Source: Ruoffia sp044336205 (GTDB lineage: Bacteria > Bacillota > Bacilli > Lactobacillales > Aerococcaceae). Taken from it: a stretch of 64,000 nucleotides of DNA. The stretch covers positions 434,001 through 498,000 of the forward strand of contig CP172318.1 in the NCBI GenBank assembly GCA_044336205.1, in the 5' to 3' direction. The position numbers were made by a program, and so were the translations under genes. Below, in pieces: positions 52,756-64,000 of the stretch. How positions within the stretch are numbered: the first letter of the stretch is position 1; every line of letters starts with the position of its first letter. Under the pieces are notes generated by a model. That model saw nothing but the letters and a program-made list of their open reading frames with translations, ran no database searches and had not been told where the DNA came from.

Positions 52756-52784
52756 TTGACAGATTCTGAAGAAGGTGCTATACT
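52756..52784 (+). promoter_or_regulatory. rRNA operon promoter 6
   Basis: TTGACA (52756-52761), 17 bases, TATACT (52779-52784), with CAAAAAGAGTG upstream. It is the closest to 16S and near consensus. Confidence 0.85.
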
Positions 52785-52961
52785 ATAAAAGTTGTTGCTT
52801 GAGAGCGCAACAAAAGCTCATTGAAAACTGAACAAAGACAAACACCAAATGTGTAGGGGATTCGTTCAAACGAATCAACCAAGCAATTCGGATACTGGAT
52901 GATAACCAGTTAAAAAAATCAACAAAGCTAGTTAAGTAAGAGCATACAGCTCAAACAATCT

Positions 52962-54516
<1,555 letters not shown>

Positions 54517-54616
54517 AGACTGGACCCTTCACAGTTTGGTTATTGTCTTTGTTTAGTTTTGAGTGAGCTTTATAATTGTAATACAACATTTACTATAGAG
54601 TATTACTTATAACTTC

Positions 54617-54690
<74 letters not shown>

Positions 54691-54765
54691 TCGCAGGATG
54701 CTATTAATATCATATTAAAAGCTTGACAGCGAATGGAAAACATTATATTATATATTTCCAGTAAC

Positions 54766-54838
54766 GGGGGATTAGCTCAGCTGGGAGAGCGCCTGCTTTG
54801 CACGCAGGAGGTCAGCGGTTCGATCCCGCTATTCTCCA
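54766..54838 (+). tRNA. tRNA-Ala (TGC)
   Basis: 73 bases in the 16S-23S spacer; GGGGGAT pairs with ATTCTCC (with wobbles); anticodon TGC in TTTGCAC; no encoded CCA. Confidence 0.97.
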
Positions 54839-55036
54839 TAGCTACTATATAGATTATATATGTAGCGTAGTAGTTCATTGAAAACTGAATATCAACACTT
54901 ATAGAATGTGTCGATGCGACGCATTGTATAAGAACAATTTTCTTAAAAAGATATAATTTCAAAGAGATTAAATCAAAGAACCGAGAATTGACCGAGTCTG
55001 TAGACATACAGAGTAAAGAAAAAGCGCGAGAAATAT

Positions 55037-57913
<2,877 letters not shown>

Positions 57914-57994
57914 CGAGCAATTCGGAGTTTGAGAATAAGAGAGCGAGTGTTGATATTCAGTTTTGAGTGATCTACGGATAACTCGAATCAACAA

Positions 57995-58113
57995 TGTGTG
58001 GTGATGGTAGCAAGAAGGACACACCTGTTCCCATGCCGAACACAGCAGTTAAGCTTCTTAGCGCCGATGGTAGTTGGACCTTTGGTCCTGTGAGAGTAGG
58101 TCGTTGCCGCGCA
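57995..58113 (+). rRNA. 5S ribosomal RNA
   Basis: 119 bases; TGTGTGGTG at the 5' end pairs with TGCCGCGCA at the 3' end; CCGAACACAGCAGTTAAG is the conserved core. Confidence 0.95.
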
Positions 58114-58148
58114 TTGTTTCTTAATTTTTATGAATGATTTATTGTCAT

Positions 58149-58221
58149 TCCGCAATAGCTCAGTCGGTAGAGCGCATGACTGTTAATCATGATGTCGTAG
58201 GTTCGAGCCCTACTTGCGGAG
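58149..58221 (+). tRNA. tRNA-Asn (GTT)
   Basis: First tRNA after 5S; TCCGCAA pairs with TTGCGGA, anticodon GTT in CTGTTAA, discriminator G. Confidence 0.97.
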
Positions 58222-58233
58222 TAAGCTTGTTTC

Positions 58234-58324
58234 GGAGAGTTGTCCGAGCTGGCCTAAGGAGCACGATTGGAAATCGTGTAGGCGTTTAATAGATGTCACA
58301 AGGGTTCGAATCCCTTACTCTCCG
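58234..58324 (+). tRNA. tRNA-Ser (GGA)
   Basis: 91 bases with a long variable arm; GGAGAGT pairs with ACTCTCC; anticodon GGA in TTGGAAA. Confidence 0.97.
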
Positions 58325-58347
58325 TTTAGATAAACAATATATTCATT

Positions 58348-58419
58348 GGTCCGTTGGTCAAGTGGTTAAGACACCGCCCTTTCACGGCGGTAACACGGGT
58401 TCGAATCCCGTACGGATCA
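58348..58419 (+). tRNA. tRNA-Glu (TTC), copy 1
   Basis: 72 bases; GGTCCGT pairs with ACGGATC by wobble; anticodon TTC in CTTTCAC. It begins the 410-bp block duplicated at 59482. Confidence 0.97.
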
Positions 58420-58440
58420 TTCAGTAATTTAATAGACCTT

Positions 58441-58513
58441 GGAGGATTAGCTCAGCTGGGAGAGCATCTGCCTTACAAGCAGAGGGTCGGCGGTTCGATC
58501 CCGTCATCCTCCA
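58441..58513 (+). tRNA. tRNA-Val (TAC), copy 1
   Basis: 73 bases; GGAGGAT pairs with ATCCTCC; anticodon TAC in CTTACAA. Confidence 0.97.
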
Positions 58514-58515
58514 TT

Positions 58516-58588
58516 GGTCCGGTGGTGTAGGGGTTAACATGCCTGCCTGTCACGCAGGAGATCGCGGGTTCAAATCCCGTCCGGACCG
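58516..58588 (+). tRNA. tRNA-Asp (GTC), copy 1
   Basis: 73 bases; GGTCCGG pairs with CCGGACC; anticodon GTC in CTGTCAC. Only two bases separate it from tRNA-Val. Confidence 0.97.
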
Positions 58589-58595
58589 TAATATT

Positions 58596-58668
58596 GGCTT
58601 GGTAGCTCAGTTGGTAGAGCACTTGATTGAAGCTCAAGGTGTCGGCGGTTCGATTCCGTCCCAAGCCA
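58596..58668 (+). tRNA. tRNA-Phe (GAA), copy 1
   Basis: 73 bases; GGCTTGG pairs with CCAAGCC; anticodon GAA in TTGAAGC. Confidence 0.97.
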
Positions 58669-58672
58669 TATT

Positions 58673-58753
58673 GGTGGGGTAGCGAAGTGGCTAAACGCGG
58701 CGGACTGTAAATCCGCTCCTTCGGGTTCGGGAGTTCGAATCTCTCCCCCACCA
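58673..58753 (+). tRNA. tRNA-Tyr (GTA), copy 1
   Basis: 81 bases with a long variable arm (CTCCTTCGGGTTCGGGAG region); GGTGGGG pairs with CCCCACC; anticodon GTA in CTGTAAA. Confidence 0.97.
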
Positions 58754-58787
58754 TTATTATAGGGGAACATAATGTCTTCCTATGAAT

Positions 58788-58858
58788 AGGGGCATAGTTT
58801 AACGGTAGAACTACGGTCTCCAAAACCGTCAATGTGGGTTCGATTCCTACTGCCCCTG
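58788..58858 (+). tRNA. tRNA-Trp (CCA)
   Basis: 71 bases; AGGGGCA pairs with TGCCCCT; anticodon CCA in CTCCAAA. Not present in the duplicated block. Confidence 0.97.
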
Positions 58859-58882
58859 TTTTATATAATATATATTAATTAC

Positions 58883-58956
58883 GGCGATTGTGGCGAAGTG
58901 GTTAACGCATCGGTTTGTGGATCCGACATTCGTGGGTTCGATTCCCATCAGTCGCC
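58883..58956 (+). tRNA. tRNA-His (GTG)
   Basis: 74 bases including the extra 5' G (G-1) that pairs with C73; anticodon GTG in TTGTGGA. Confidence 0.96.
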
Positions 58957-58996
58957 TTTTATATTTAAATATGGACTCTATATTTTATATAAAGAT

Positions 58997-59068
58997 TGGG
59001 GTATAGCCAAGCGGTAAGGCAACGGACTTTGACTCCGTTATGCGTTGGTTCGAATCCAGCTACCCCAG
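58997..59068 (+). tRNA. tRNA-Gln (TTG), copy 1
   Basis: 72 bases; TGGGGTA pairs with TACCCCA; anticodon TTG in CTTTGAC. An identical copy is at 59897. Confidence 0.97.
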
Positions 59069-59075
59069 TATTGAT

Positions 59076-59104
59076 AGTACCATTTTAAATAATGGTACTT
59101 TTTT
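59076..59104 (+). terminator. Terminator inside the tRNA cluster
   Basis: AGTACCATT pairs with AATGGTACT, followed by T. It ends the first group of tRNAs, so tRNA-Cys onward needs read-through or a separate promoter. Confidence 0.75.
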
Positions 59105-59112
59105 ATAGCCAT

Positions 59113-59183
59113 GGCGGTATAGCCAAGTGGTAAGGCACGAGTCTGCAAAACTCTGATCGCCGGTTCAAATCCGACTACCGCCT
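59113..59183 (+). tRNA. tRNA-Cys (GCA)
   Basis: 71 bases; GGCGGTA pairs with TACCGCC; anticodon GCA in CTGCAAA. Confidence 0.97.
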
Positions 59184-59197
59184 TTACATTTTATTAT

Positions 59198-59270
<73 letters not shown>

Positions 59271-59304
59271 TTTATTCTAATATATAATAGGATATATGCC
59301 TTAT

Positions 59305-59388
59305 GCCGGTATGGCGGAATTGGCAGACGCGTTGGACTCAAAATCCAATGTCTTCACGGACGTGTCGGTTCGACCCCGACTACCGGTA
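59305..59388 (+). tRNA. tRNA-Leu (CAA)
   Basis: 84 bases with a long variable arm; GCCGGTA pairs with TACCGGT; anticodon CAA in CTCAAAA. Confidence 0.97.
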
Positions 59389-59481
59389 TCTATCCCATTA
59401 ATTAATCGCACTTATCTCAGAGATGACCTAGGTGCAATTTTTATGGAAAATAGATAGATAATGAAGAATATTTTTAATTAA

Positions 59482-59553
59482 GGTCCGTTGGTCAAGTGGT
59501 TAAGACACCGCCCTTTCACGGCGGTAACACGGGTTCGAATCCCGTACGGATCA
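59482..59553 (+). tRNA. tRNA-Glu (TTC), copy 2
   Basis: Identical to the copy at 58348, including the following spacer. Confidence 0.97.
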
Positions 59554-59574
59554 TTCAGTAATTTAATAGACCTT

Positions 59575-59647
59575 GGAGGATTAGCTCAGCTGGGAGAGCA
59601 TCTGCCTTACAAGCAGAGGGTCGGCGGTTCGATCCCGTCATCCTCCA
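59575..59647 (+). tRNA. tRNA-Val (TAC), copy 2
   Basis: Identical to the copy at 58441. Confidence 0.97.
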
Positions 59648-59649
59648 TT

Positions 59650-59722
59650 GGTCCGGTGGTGTAGGGGTTAACATGCCTGCCTGTCACGCAGGAGATCGCG
59701 GGTTCAAATCCCGTCCGGACCG
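59650..59722 (+). tRNA. tRNA-Asp (GTC), copy 2
   Basis: Identical to the copy at 58516. Confidence 0.97.
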
Positions 59723-59729
59723 TAATATT

Positions 59730-59802
59730 GGCTTGGTAGCTCAGTTGGTAGAGCACTTGATTGAAGCTCAAGGTGTCGGCGGTTCGATTCCGTCCCAAGC
59801 CA
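59730..59802 (+). tRNA. tRNA-Phe (GAA), copy 2
   Basis: Identical to the copy at 58596. Confidence 0.97.
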
Positions 59803-59806
59803 TATT

Positions 59807-59887
59807 GGTGGGGTAGCGAAGTGGCTAAACGCGGCGGACTGTAAATCCGCTCCTTCGGGTTCGGGAGTTCGAATCTCTCCCCCACCA
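59807..59887 (+). tRNA. tRNA-Tyr (GTA), copy 2
   Basis: Identical to the copy at 58673; sequence identity with the first block ends four bases later. Confidence 0.97.
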
Positions 59888-59896
59888 TTATCTTAT

Positions 59897-59968
59897 TGGG
59901 GTATAGCCAAGCGGTAAGGCAACGGACTTTGACTCCGTTATGCGTTGGTTCGAATCCAGCTACCCCAG
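59897..59968 (+). tRNA. tRNA-Gln (TTG), copy 2
   Basis: Identical to the copy at 58997. It is placed directly after tRNA-Tyr because the Trp and His genes are missing in this second block. Confidence 0.97.
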
Positions 59969-59986
59969 TTGTAAATACAATTATAG

Positions 59987-60017
59987 GAAGCTTATCTTTT
60001 GATAGGCTTCTTTTTTT
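59987..60017 (+). terminator. Terminator of the tRNA cluster
   Basis: GAAGCTTATC pairs with GATAGGCTTC across four T, one mismatch, followed by seven T. Confidence 0.88.
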
Positions 60018-60109
60018 GTACTTAAATTATATATTCTATAGCAGACATCATCACAATGAGGATAGAGATAATAACAAAAGTTGTGTTTAAATCGTATGGA
60101 TAATAATTT

Positions 60110-60123
60110 TGTAAGCGGTTATA
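60110..60123 (+). promoter_or_regulatory. Candidate cre site (CcpA operator) before the PTS operon
   Basis: TGTAAGCGGTTATA matches the catabolite-responsive element consensus TGWAANCGNTNWCA at all but one position. It lies 26 bases before the regulator's start codon, where CcpA binding would block transcription in rapidly used sugars. Confidence 0.5.
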
Positions 60124-60149
60124 GTAGAAATATGGAGGAGGTAAATCTC

Positions 60150-62186
60150 ATGAACGATCGTAAAATAGAAATCCTTCGTCAATTGACAAAAAATATTATT
60201 AATGAAGAGGAGTTAAAAAATAAGTTAGATATTTCATCGAGGAAATTGGCTTACAGAATAAACCAGATAAATGAAGATCTTAAAATTCGAGGACTGCCAA
60301 TCATATATAAAGAACAGGGTAAATATATAATAGGAAACGATACTCTACAATCACTTACTAATATTTCGGAAGAGATGGTAAGTGTATACTCACCGGAAAA
60401 TCGTATTAATTTATTAATATTAAACCTTTCATTATCTCTTGAGGAACTTTCTTTAAATCATTTAGCTTTTAATTTAAATGTTAGTAAAAATACAATCTTA
60501 AATGATATAAAAATCGTACGTCAGGTGCTAAAAAAATACGAATTAGAAGTCAAATATAGTCGTGAAAATGGTTATGAAATTATAGGTGACGAGTTTGATA
60601 TTAGAACTCTGTTACAAAATGTTATGCTTGAATGTCTGACAAAATATCAAATTGATGGCGTTATGAATATTCTTCAACCTATTCAGCTAAAAATACAAGA
60701 GATTAAGAATGAAATGCATAAAATTGAAAAATTCTTAAATTTAAAGTTCACGGATGATGATTATTATAATCTAGTCTTGTTATTCGCAGTTTCTTTAAGA
60801 CGAATAGAAAAAAATAAAGAAATAACGACTTTAAACTATATTGATTATAAAGAAATCACAGCATCTGAAGAATACCAAGTAATAAAATTCATGAATTCAC
60901 AGATAGAAGGGGTTAATGAAAGTGAAATAATATACTGGGCATTACAATTGTTAAGCGCAAGGAGAAGAGACACTAGGATGTTGATGAGAGAGGATATACC
61001 TTTATTATCAAATGCTTTATGGGAATTTTTAAATGAGTTGGAATTACATGCTTTAATTTCGATACAAAATAAAAAGGAATTACTAAAGAAGCTAGTACTT
61101 CATTTTGAACCTGCATATTACAGAATTAAATATAATCTTAACGTCACTAATGTCTTGTATCAGGATATTATAGAAAAATACAATGTTTTACATAATTTTG
61201 TTAGCCAATCGATTAAGCCATTAGAAGATTTTTTCAAAATGAAAATACCGGACCAAGAGATATCATATATCACACTGTTTATTGGAGGTCATATATTATC
61301 TGATGATCACGTTGACACAGAGGGTAGTGTAGTAAAAGCAGTCATATTATGTCCAAACGGTATTACCATGTCGAAATTATTGGAGAAGAATCTCTCACAA
61401 TTATTTCCTGAATTTGTTTTTTATCCTTCGTTATCTATCAGAGAATATGAAGGTTTTATATTACCACATGATATTGTTTTTTCTACCGTATCGGTATCTA
61501 CAGATAAAAATTTGTTTATTGTTAATGAACTACTAGATGATTCAAATAAATTAAAGCTAAGACAAAGAGTCATCAAAAAGATTTACAATCTTGATTTCTT
61601 ATCTGTAGGTATGGAGTCCATAATCAAAGTGATAAAAAAATATTCAACGATAAGTAATGAAGAACGATTAATTATGGAATTGAATCAGCTATTCTTAAAT
61701 GGATCTGGAGAAAATGATAAGCATAAAGAAAATGATTCGGTCATGAATTTAATTAATGAGAGTAATATTCAAATTATCAATCAAAAATTAACTTTTAATA
61801 GCATGTTAGAGATTGCTTGTGATCCACTTAAACAAGCTGGGATTGTTGATGATACTTTTGTAGAAAAATTAAAAACAGAATATAAGGAACAACCGGAATA
61901 TATTTTGTTAAGAAATAAAGTTGCCTTACCTCACTTGAATCCTGAAATTATTAATCAAAGACTTGGGATAAGTGTAGTAATTAATAAAGAAGGCTTTAGA
62001 TATAATCATCAAACACTGCATTTATTAATTGTATTAACCACACCAGACAAAACGTCTCATTTAGATGTACTTTTTATGATTAATAAAATTGCGAGAGATA
62101 CTCAAACTTTAAATAGACTTATGGAAGCTGACACCGAAACGGAAGTAGAAAATATATTAACAGAATTCGAATTAGAAGAGAGGTAA
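60150..62186 (+). CDS. BglG-family transcriptional regulator with PRD, EIIB-like and EIIA-like domains
   Basis: About 678 residues. Domains in order: N-terminal helix-turn-helix regions (about 1-130, including ISSRKLAYRINQINEDL and LNVSKNTILNDIKIV), two PTS regulation domains (about 170-390), an EIIB-like domain (about 400-480, VILCPNGITMSKLLEKNL) and a C-terminal EIIA-like domain (about 530-678, with the phosphorylatable histidine in VALPHLNPE). This is the LevR/MtlR-type activator plan, controlled by phosphorylation through the PTS. The start is ATG 60150 with GGAGGAGGT at 60134-60142. It heads a galactitol-type PTS operon and should activate it when its sugar is present. Confidence 0.9.
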   Translation: MNDRKIEILRQLTKNIINEEELKNKLDISSRKLAYRINQINEDLKIRGLPIIYKEQGKYIIGNDTLQSLTNISEEMVSVYSPENRINLLILNLSLSLEELSLNHLAFNLNVSKNTILNDIKIVRQVLKKYELEVKYSRENGYEIIGDEFDIRTLLQNVMLECLTKYQIDGVMNILQPIQLKIQEIKNEMHKIEKFLNLKFTDDDYYNLVLLFAVSLRRIEKNKEITTLNYIDYKEITASEEYQVIKFMNSQIEGVNESEIIYWALQLLSARRRDTRMLMREDIPLLSNALWEFLNELELHALISIQNKKELLKKLVLHFEPAYYRIKYNLNVTNVLYQDIIEKYNVLHNFVSQSIKPLEDFFKMKIPDQEISYITLFIGGHILSDDHVDTEGSVVKAVILCPNGITMSKLLEKNLSQLFPEFVFYPSLSIREYEGFILPHDIVFSTVSVSTDKNLFIVNELLDDSNKLKLRQRVIKKIYNLDFLSVGMESIIKVIKKYSTISNEERLIMELNQLFLNGSGENDKHKENDSVMNLINESNIQIINQKLTFNSMLEIACDPLKQAGIVDDTFVEKLKTEYKEQPEYILLRNKVALPHLNPEIINQRLGISVVINKEGFRYNHQTLHLLIVLTTPDKTSHLDVLFMINKIARDTQTLNRLMEADTETEVENILTEFELEER

Positions 62187-62194
62187 AGATAATA

Positions 62195-62662
62195 TTGAAT
62201 GATTATATACATGAAGAATTAATATTTTTAGATTGGGAGGTCGAGGATCGACAAGAATTATTCGAAAAAATCAGTCAAATATTAGGCGAGAAACAATTTA
62301 TAAAAGAAGGTTTTTTAGATTATCTAAATAATCGTGAGGATAACTATCCAACTGCTTTAGAATTAGAAGGTTATTCGGTTGCAATACCTCATGGAGATCC
62401 ATCATACATAAACAAGTCATTTATATCCATTATTCGTTTAATGAAACCTATCAAGATGTATAAGATGGAAGATTCGACAGAGCAAACAGAGGTAGATTTA
62501 TTTTTCATTTTAGGCTTATTAGAAGGAAATGAACATTTATCAGTATTAAAGCAGCTAATTAATTTATTCCAAGATGAGGAAACGATCAAGAAATTAAAGC
62601 AAGCAACTCTTACAGAAGAAATTTTAACAATATTAAATCAAAAAACACGGAAAGAAGGATAA
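62195..62662 (+). CDS. PTS EIIA component, fructose/galactitol type
   Basis: A 155-residue EIIA domain with the phosphoacceptor H66 in the YSVAIPHGDPSYINKS motif and the VDLFFILGL strand. It accepts phosphate from HPr and passes it to EIIB. The start is TTG 62195 with AGAGAGGT upstream; eight bases separate it from the regulator gene. Sequence and context fit galactitol-family PTS. Confidence 0.9.
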   Translation: MNDYIHEELIFLDWEVEDRQELFEKISQILGEKQFIKEGFLDYLNNREDNYPTALELEGYSVAIPHGDPSYINKSFISIIRLMKPIKMYKMEDSTEQTEVDLFFILGLLEGNEHLSVLKQLINLFQDEETIKKLKQATLTEEILTILNQKTRKEG

Positions 62663-62667
62663 TAATT

Positions 62668-62982
62668 ATGGTAAATTCAAAATTAAACATTTTAATCGCA
62701 TGTGGTAGTGGAGTGGCAACATCAGCGATTGCGGCAGAACAAGTAGAACTTGTTTTAAAAGAAAAAGGTATAACAAACTATAATATTTCGAAAATCTCGA
62801 TGCAAGAGATTCAAAGTCAAGCTCCTCATTCAGATATTGTTTTAACGACAAACAATTATAAAGGAGATTTAGAAAAACCCCATATGAGTTTGATGGGATT
62901 TGTTACCGGTATTCGTGAAGACCAGTTAAGAAAAGACTTAGGTGATAAATTAGTTGAAATTTATGAAAACAAAGGGAGATAA
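62668..62982 (+). CDS. PTS EIIB component, galactitol type
   Basis: A 104-residue EIIB with the phosphocysteine C12 in ILIACGSGVATSAIAAEQV, a P-loop like the GatB family. It transfers phosphate to the incoming sugar at EIIC. The ribosome site is GAAAGAAGG. It lies between EIIA and EIIC genes. Confidence 0.92.
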   Translation: MVNSKLNILIACGSGVATSAIAAEQVELVLKEKGITNYNISKISMQEIQSQAPHSDIVLTTNNYKGDLEKPHMSLMGFVTGIREDQLRKDLGDKLVEIYENKGR

Positions 62983-62984
62983 GT

Positions 62985-64000
62985 ATGGACACATTAATTA
63001 ATATTGTTCAAACAATTACTAGTATGGGTGCTTCGGCAATACTACCGATTATTATCACCTTGTTAGGTCTAGTATTCCGTATGAAATTAGGGAATGCTAT
63101 TAAATCTGGTTTAATGGTCGGGGTTGGTTTTATTGGTTTATCTCTCGTTGTTCAGTTATTAGAAAGCACGCTCGAGCCTGCTATTACTTATTATTCTGAA
63201 TTAGGATCAGGGTTTACTATTTTAGATATTGGATGGCCAGCAGTTGGTGGGGCATCTTGGACTGTACCTTTTGCTGGTTTAGCAATACCAATCGGGTTAA
63301 TGGTTAATATCTTATTAGTTCGTTTAAAAGTCACTAAAACTTTAAATGTCGATATTTGGAATTACATGCATTTTCTAGTTCCTGGAGCATTAGCTTATTA
63401 TTTATTTGATAGCTTCTGGATTGGCTTAACATTGACGATTTTACTTTCAATTCTTGCTTTATTTGTTGGTGATATTATTGCACCAAGTTGGCAAGAGCAA
63501 TATGGTCTTGATGGAACAACTTGTTCGACAATTATTCATACTGGATGGACATATCCCGTTGCATGGATAATAAATAAAATTATTGATTTCATCCCAGGGT
63601 TGAACAAATTAGACTTTGGTTTTGAAGAAGTGAATAAAAGACTAGGAATTTTTGGTGAACCTATTGTAATAGGAGTTATTGTAGGAGCTTTACTAGGAAT
63701 AATTACAAATCAAGAGATTACAACGATTGTGCCTATGGGTATGGGAGTCGCTGGGGTGATGGTTTTAATGCCACGGGTAGTAGGAGTTTTAATGGATGGT
63801 CTTACTCCAATTGGATCTTCTGCAAAAAGTTTTATGACGAAGCAAATGGGCGATGATGCTGATTTAAATATTGGGATGGATGTAGCTTTGGGATTAGGAG
63901 ATCCTATGACAATTACCGTAACAGTCATATCTATTCCATTAATTATGATTGGTGCTTTGATTTTGCCAAGTATTCAAATGTTCCCTATAGGATTATTAAT
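62985..64000 (+). CDS. PTS EIIC component, galactitol type (3' end beyond the window)
   Basis: ATG 62985, with AAAGGGAG upstream, opens a frame that stays open to the window edge (338 codons). It begins MDTLINIVQTITSMGASAIL and shows repeated transmembrane stretches with the GatC-type signatures GWPAVGGASWTVPFAG and LDGLTPIGSSAKSF-like text (MDGLTPIGSSAKSFM). It forms the membrane channel that phosphorylates its sugar during import. Full GatC proteins have about 420-460 residues, so perhaps 100 are missing. The substrate may be galactitol or a related polyol; it cannot be fixed from this sequence. Confidence 0.92.
   Translation, partial: MDTLINIVQTITSMGASAILPIIITLLGLVFRMKLGNAIKSGLMVGVGFIGLSLVVQLLESTLEPAITYYSELGSGFTILDIGWPAVGGASWTVPFAGLAIPIGLMVNILLVRLKVTKTLNVDIWNYMHFLVPGALAYYLFDSFWIGLTLTILLSILALFVGDIIAPSWQEQYGLDGTTCSTIIHTGWTYPVAWIINKIIDFIPGLNKLDFGFEEVNKRLGIFGEPIVIGVIVGALLGIITNQEITTIVPMGMGVAGVMVLMPRVVGVLMDGLTPIGSSAKSFMTKQMGDDADLNIGMDVALGLGDPMTITVTVISIPLIMIGALILPSIQMFPIGLL

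Overview
The window is chromosomal DNA of a low-GC Gram-positive coccus-type member of the Lactobacillales. The 16S gene, the bifunctional GshF glutathione enzyme, a V-type ATPase operon in the enterococcal order, QueT, EcsAB, sortase-type LPETG surface protein and BglG/galactitol-type PTS together suggest an Aerococcaceae-like organism (Facklamia or a relative). This placement is inference from gene content and general 16S appearance; no database comparison was possible.

Layout. 1-3.2 kb: end of an ECF S-component gene, a YwlG-type protein, and a KtrB/KtrA potassium uptake pair whose ktrA is frameshifted at its start. 3.2-10.5 kb: an ABC exporter pair, a 15-unit 41-bp palindromic tandem array, and small metabolic genes including a frameshifted quinone oxidoreductase. 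10.7-14.5 kb: a methionine-type ABC importer (metNIQ) and a cation/proton antiporter behind a structured leader. 14.7-17.8 kb: an ATP-grasp ligase plus esterase pair and small genes. 17.9-26.6 kb: a complete nine-gene V-ATPase operon whose proteolipid has all five residues of the Enterococcus hirae sodium site. 26.6-31.1 kb: aldo/keto reductase, a second palindromic array (42 bp) and a second potassium system, TrkA/TrkH. 31.2-36.1 kb: FMN reductase and TetR regulator, QueT with a preQ1-type leader, a YtnP-like lactonase, an unassigned structured RNA, and an orphan aromatic-amino-acid-type binding protein behind a leader peptide and alternating hairpins. 36.4-41.4 kb: acidic stress and secreted proteins ending with a repeat-bearing LPETG protein. 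41.5-52 kb: CoaBC, EcsAB, an NADH oxidase without its redox cysteine, M42 peptidase, lipoate ligase, a third palindromic array (42 bp) and GshF. 52.2-60 kb: a ribosomal RNA operon driven by six tandem promoters, followed by 19 tRNA genes that include an exact 410-bp duplicated block. 60.1-64 kb: a BglG-type regulator and a galactitol-type PTS (A, B, C), cut by the window edge.

Working together. Ion handling is a strong theme: a predicted sodium V-ATPase, two potassium uptake systems and a cation antiporter under a possible ion-sensing leader point to a cell using sodium export and potassium import for homeostasis. The least explained elements are (i) three unrelated intergenic arrays that share one architecture, a dyad repeated every 41-42 bp or about four helical turns, and (ii) the leader-peptide attenuator upstream of the orphan binding protein, whose leader contains a run of three Phe codons.
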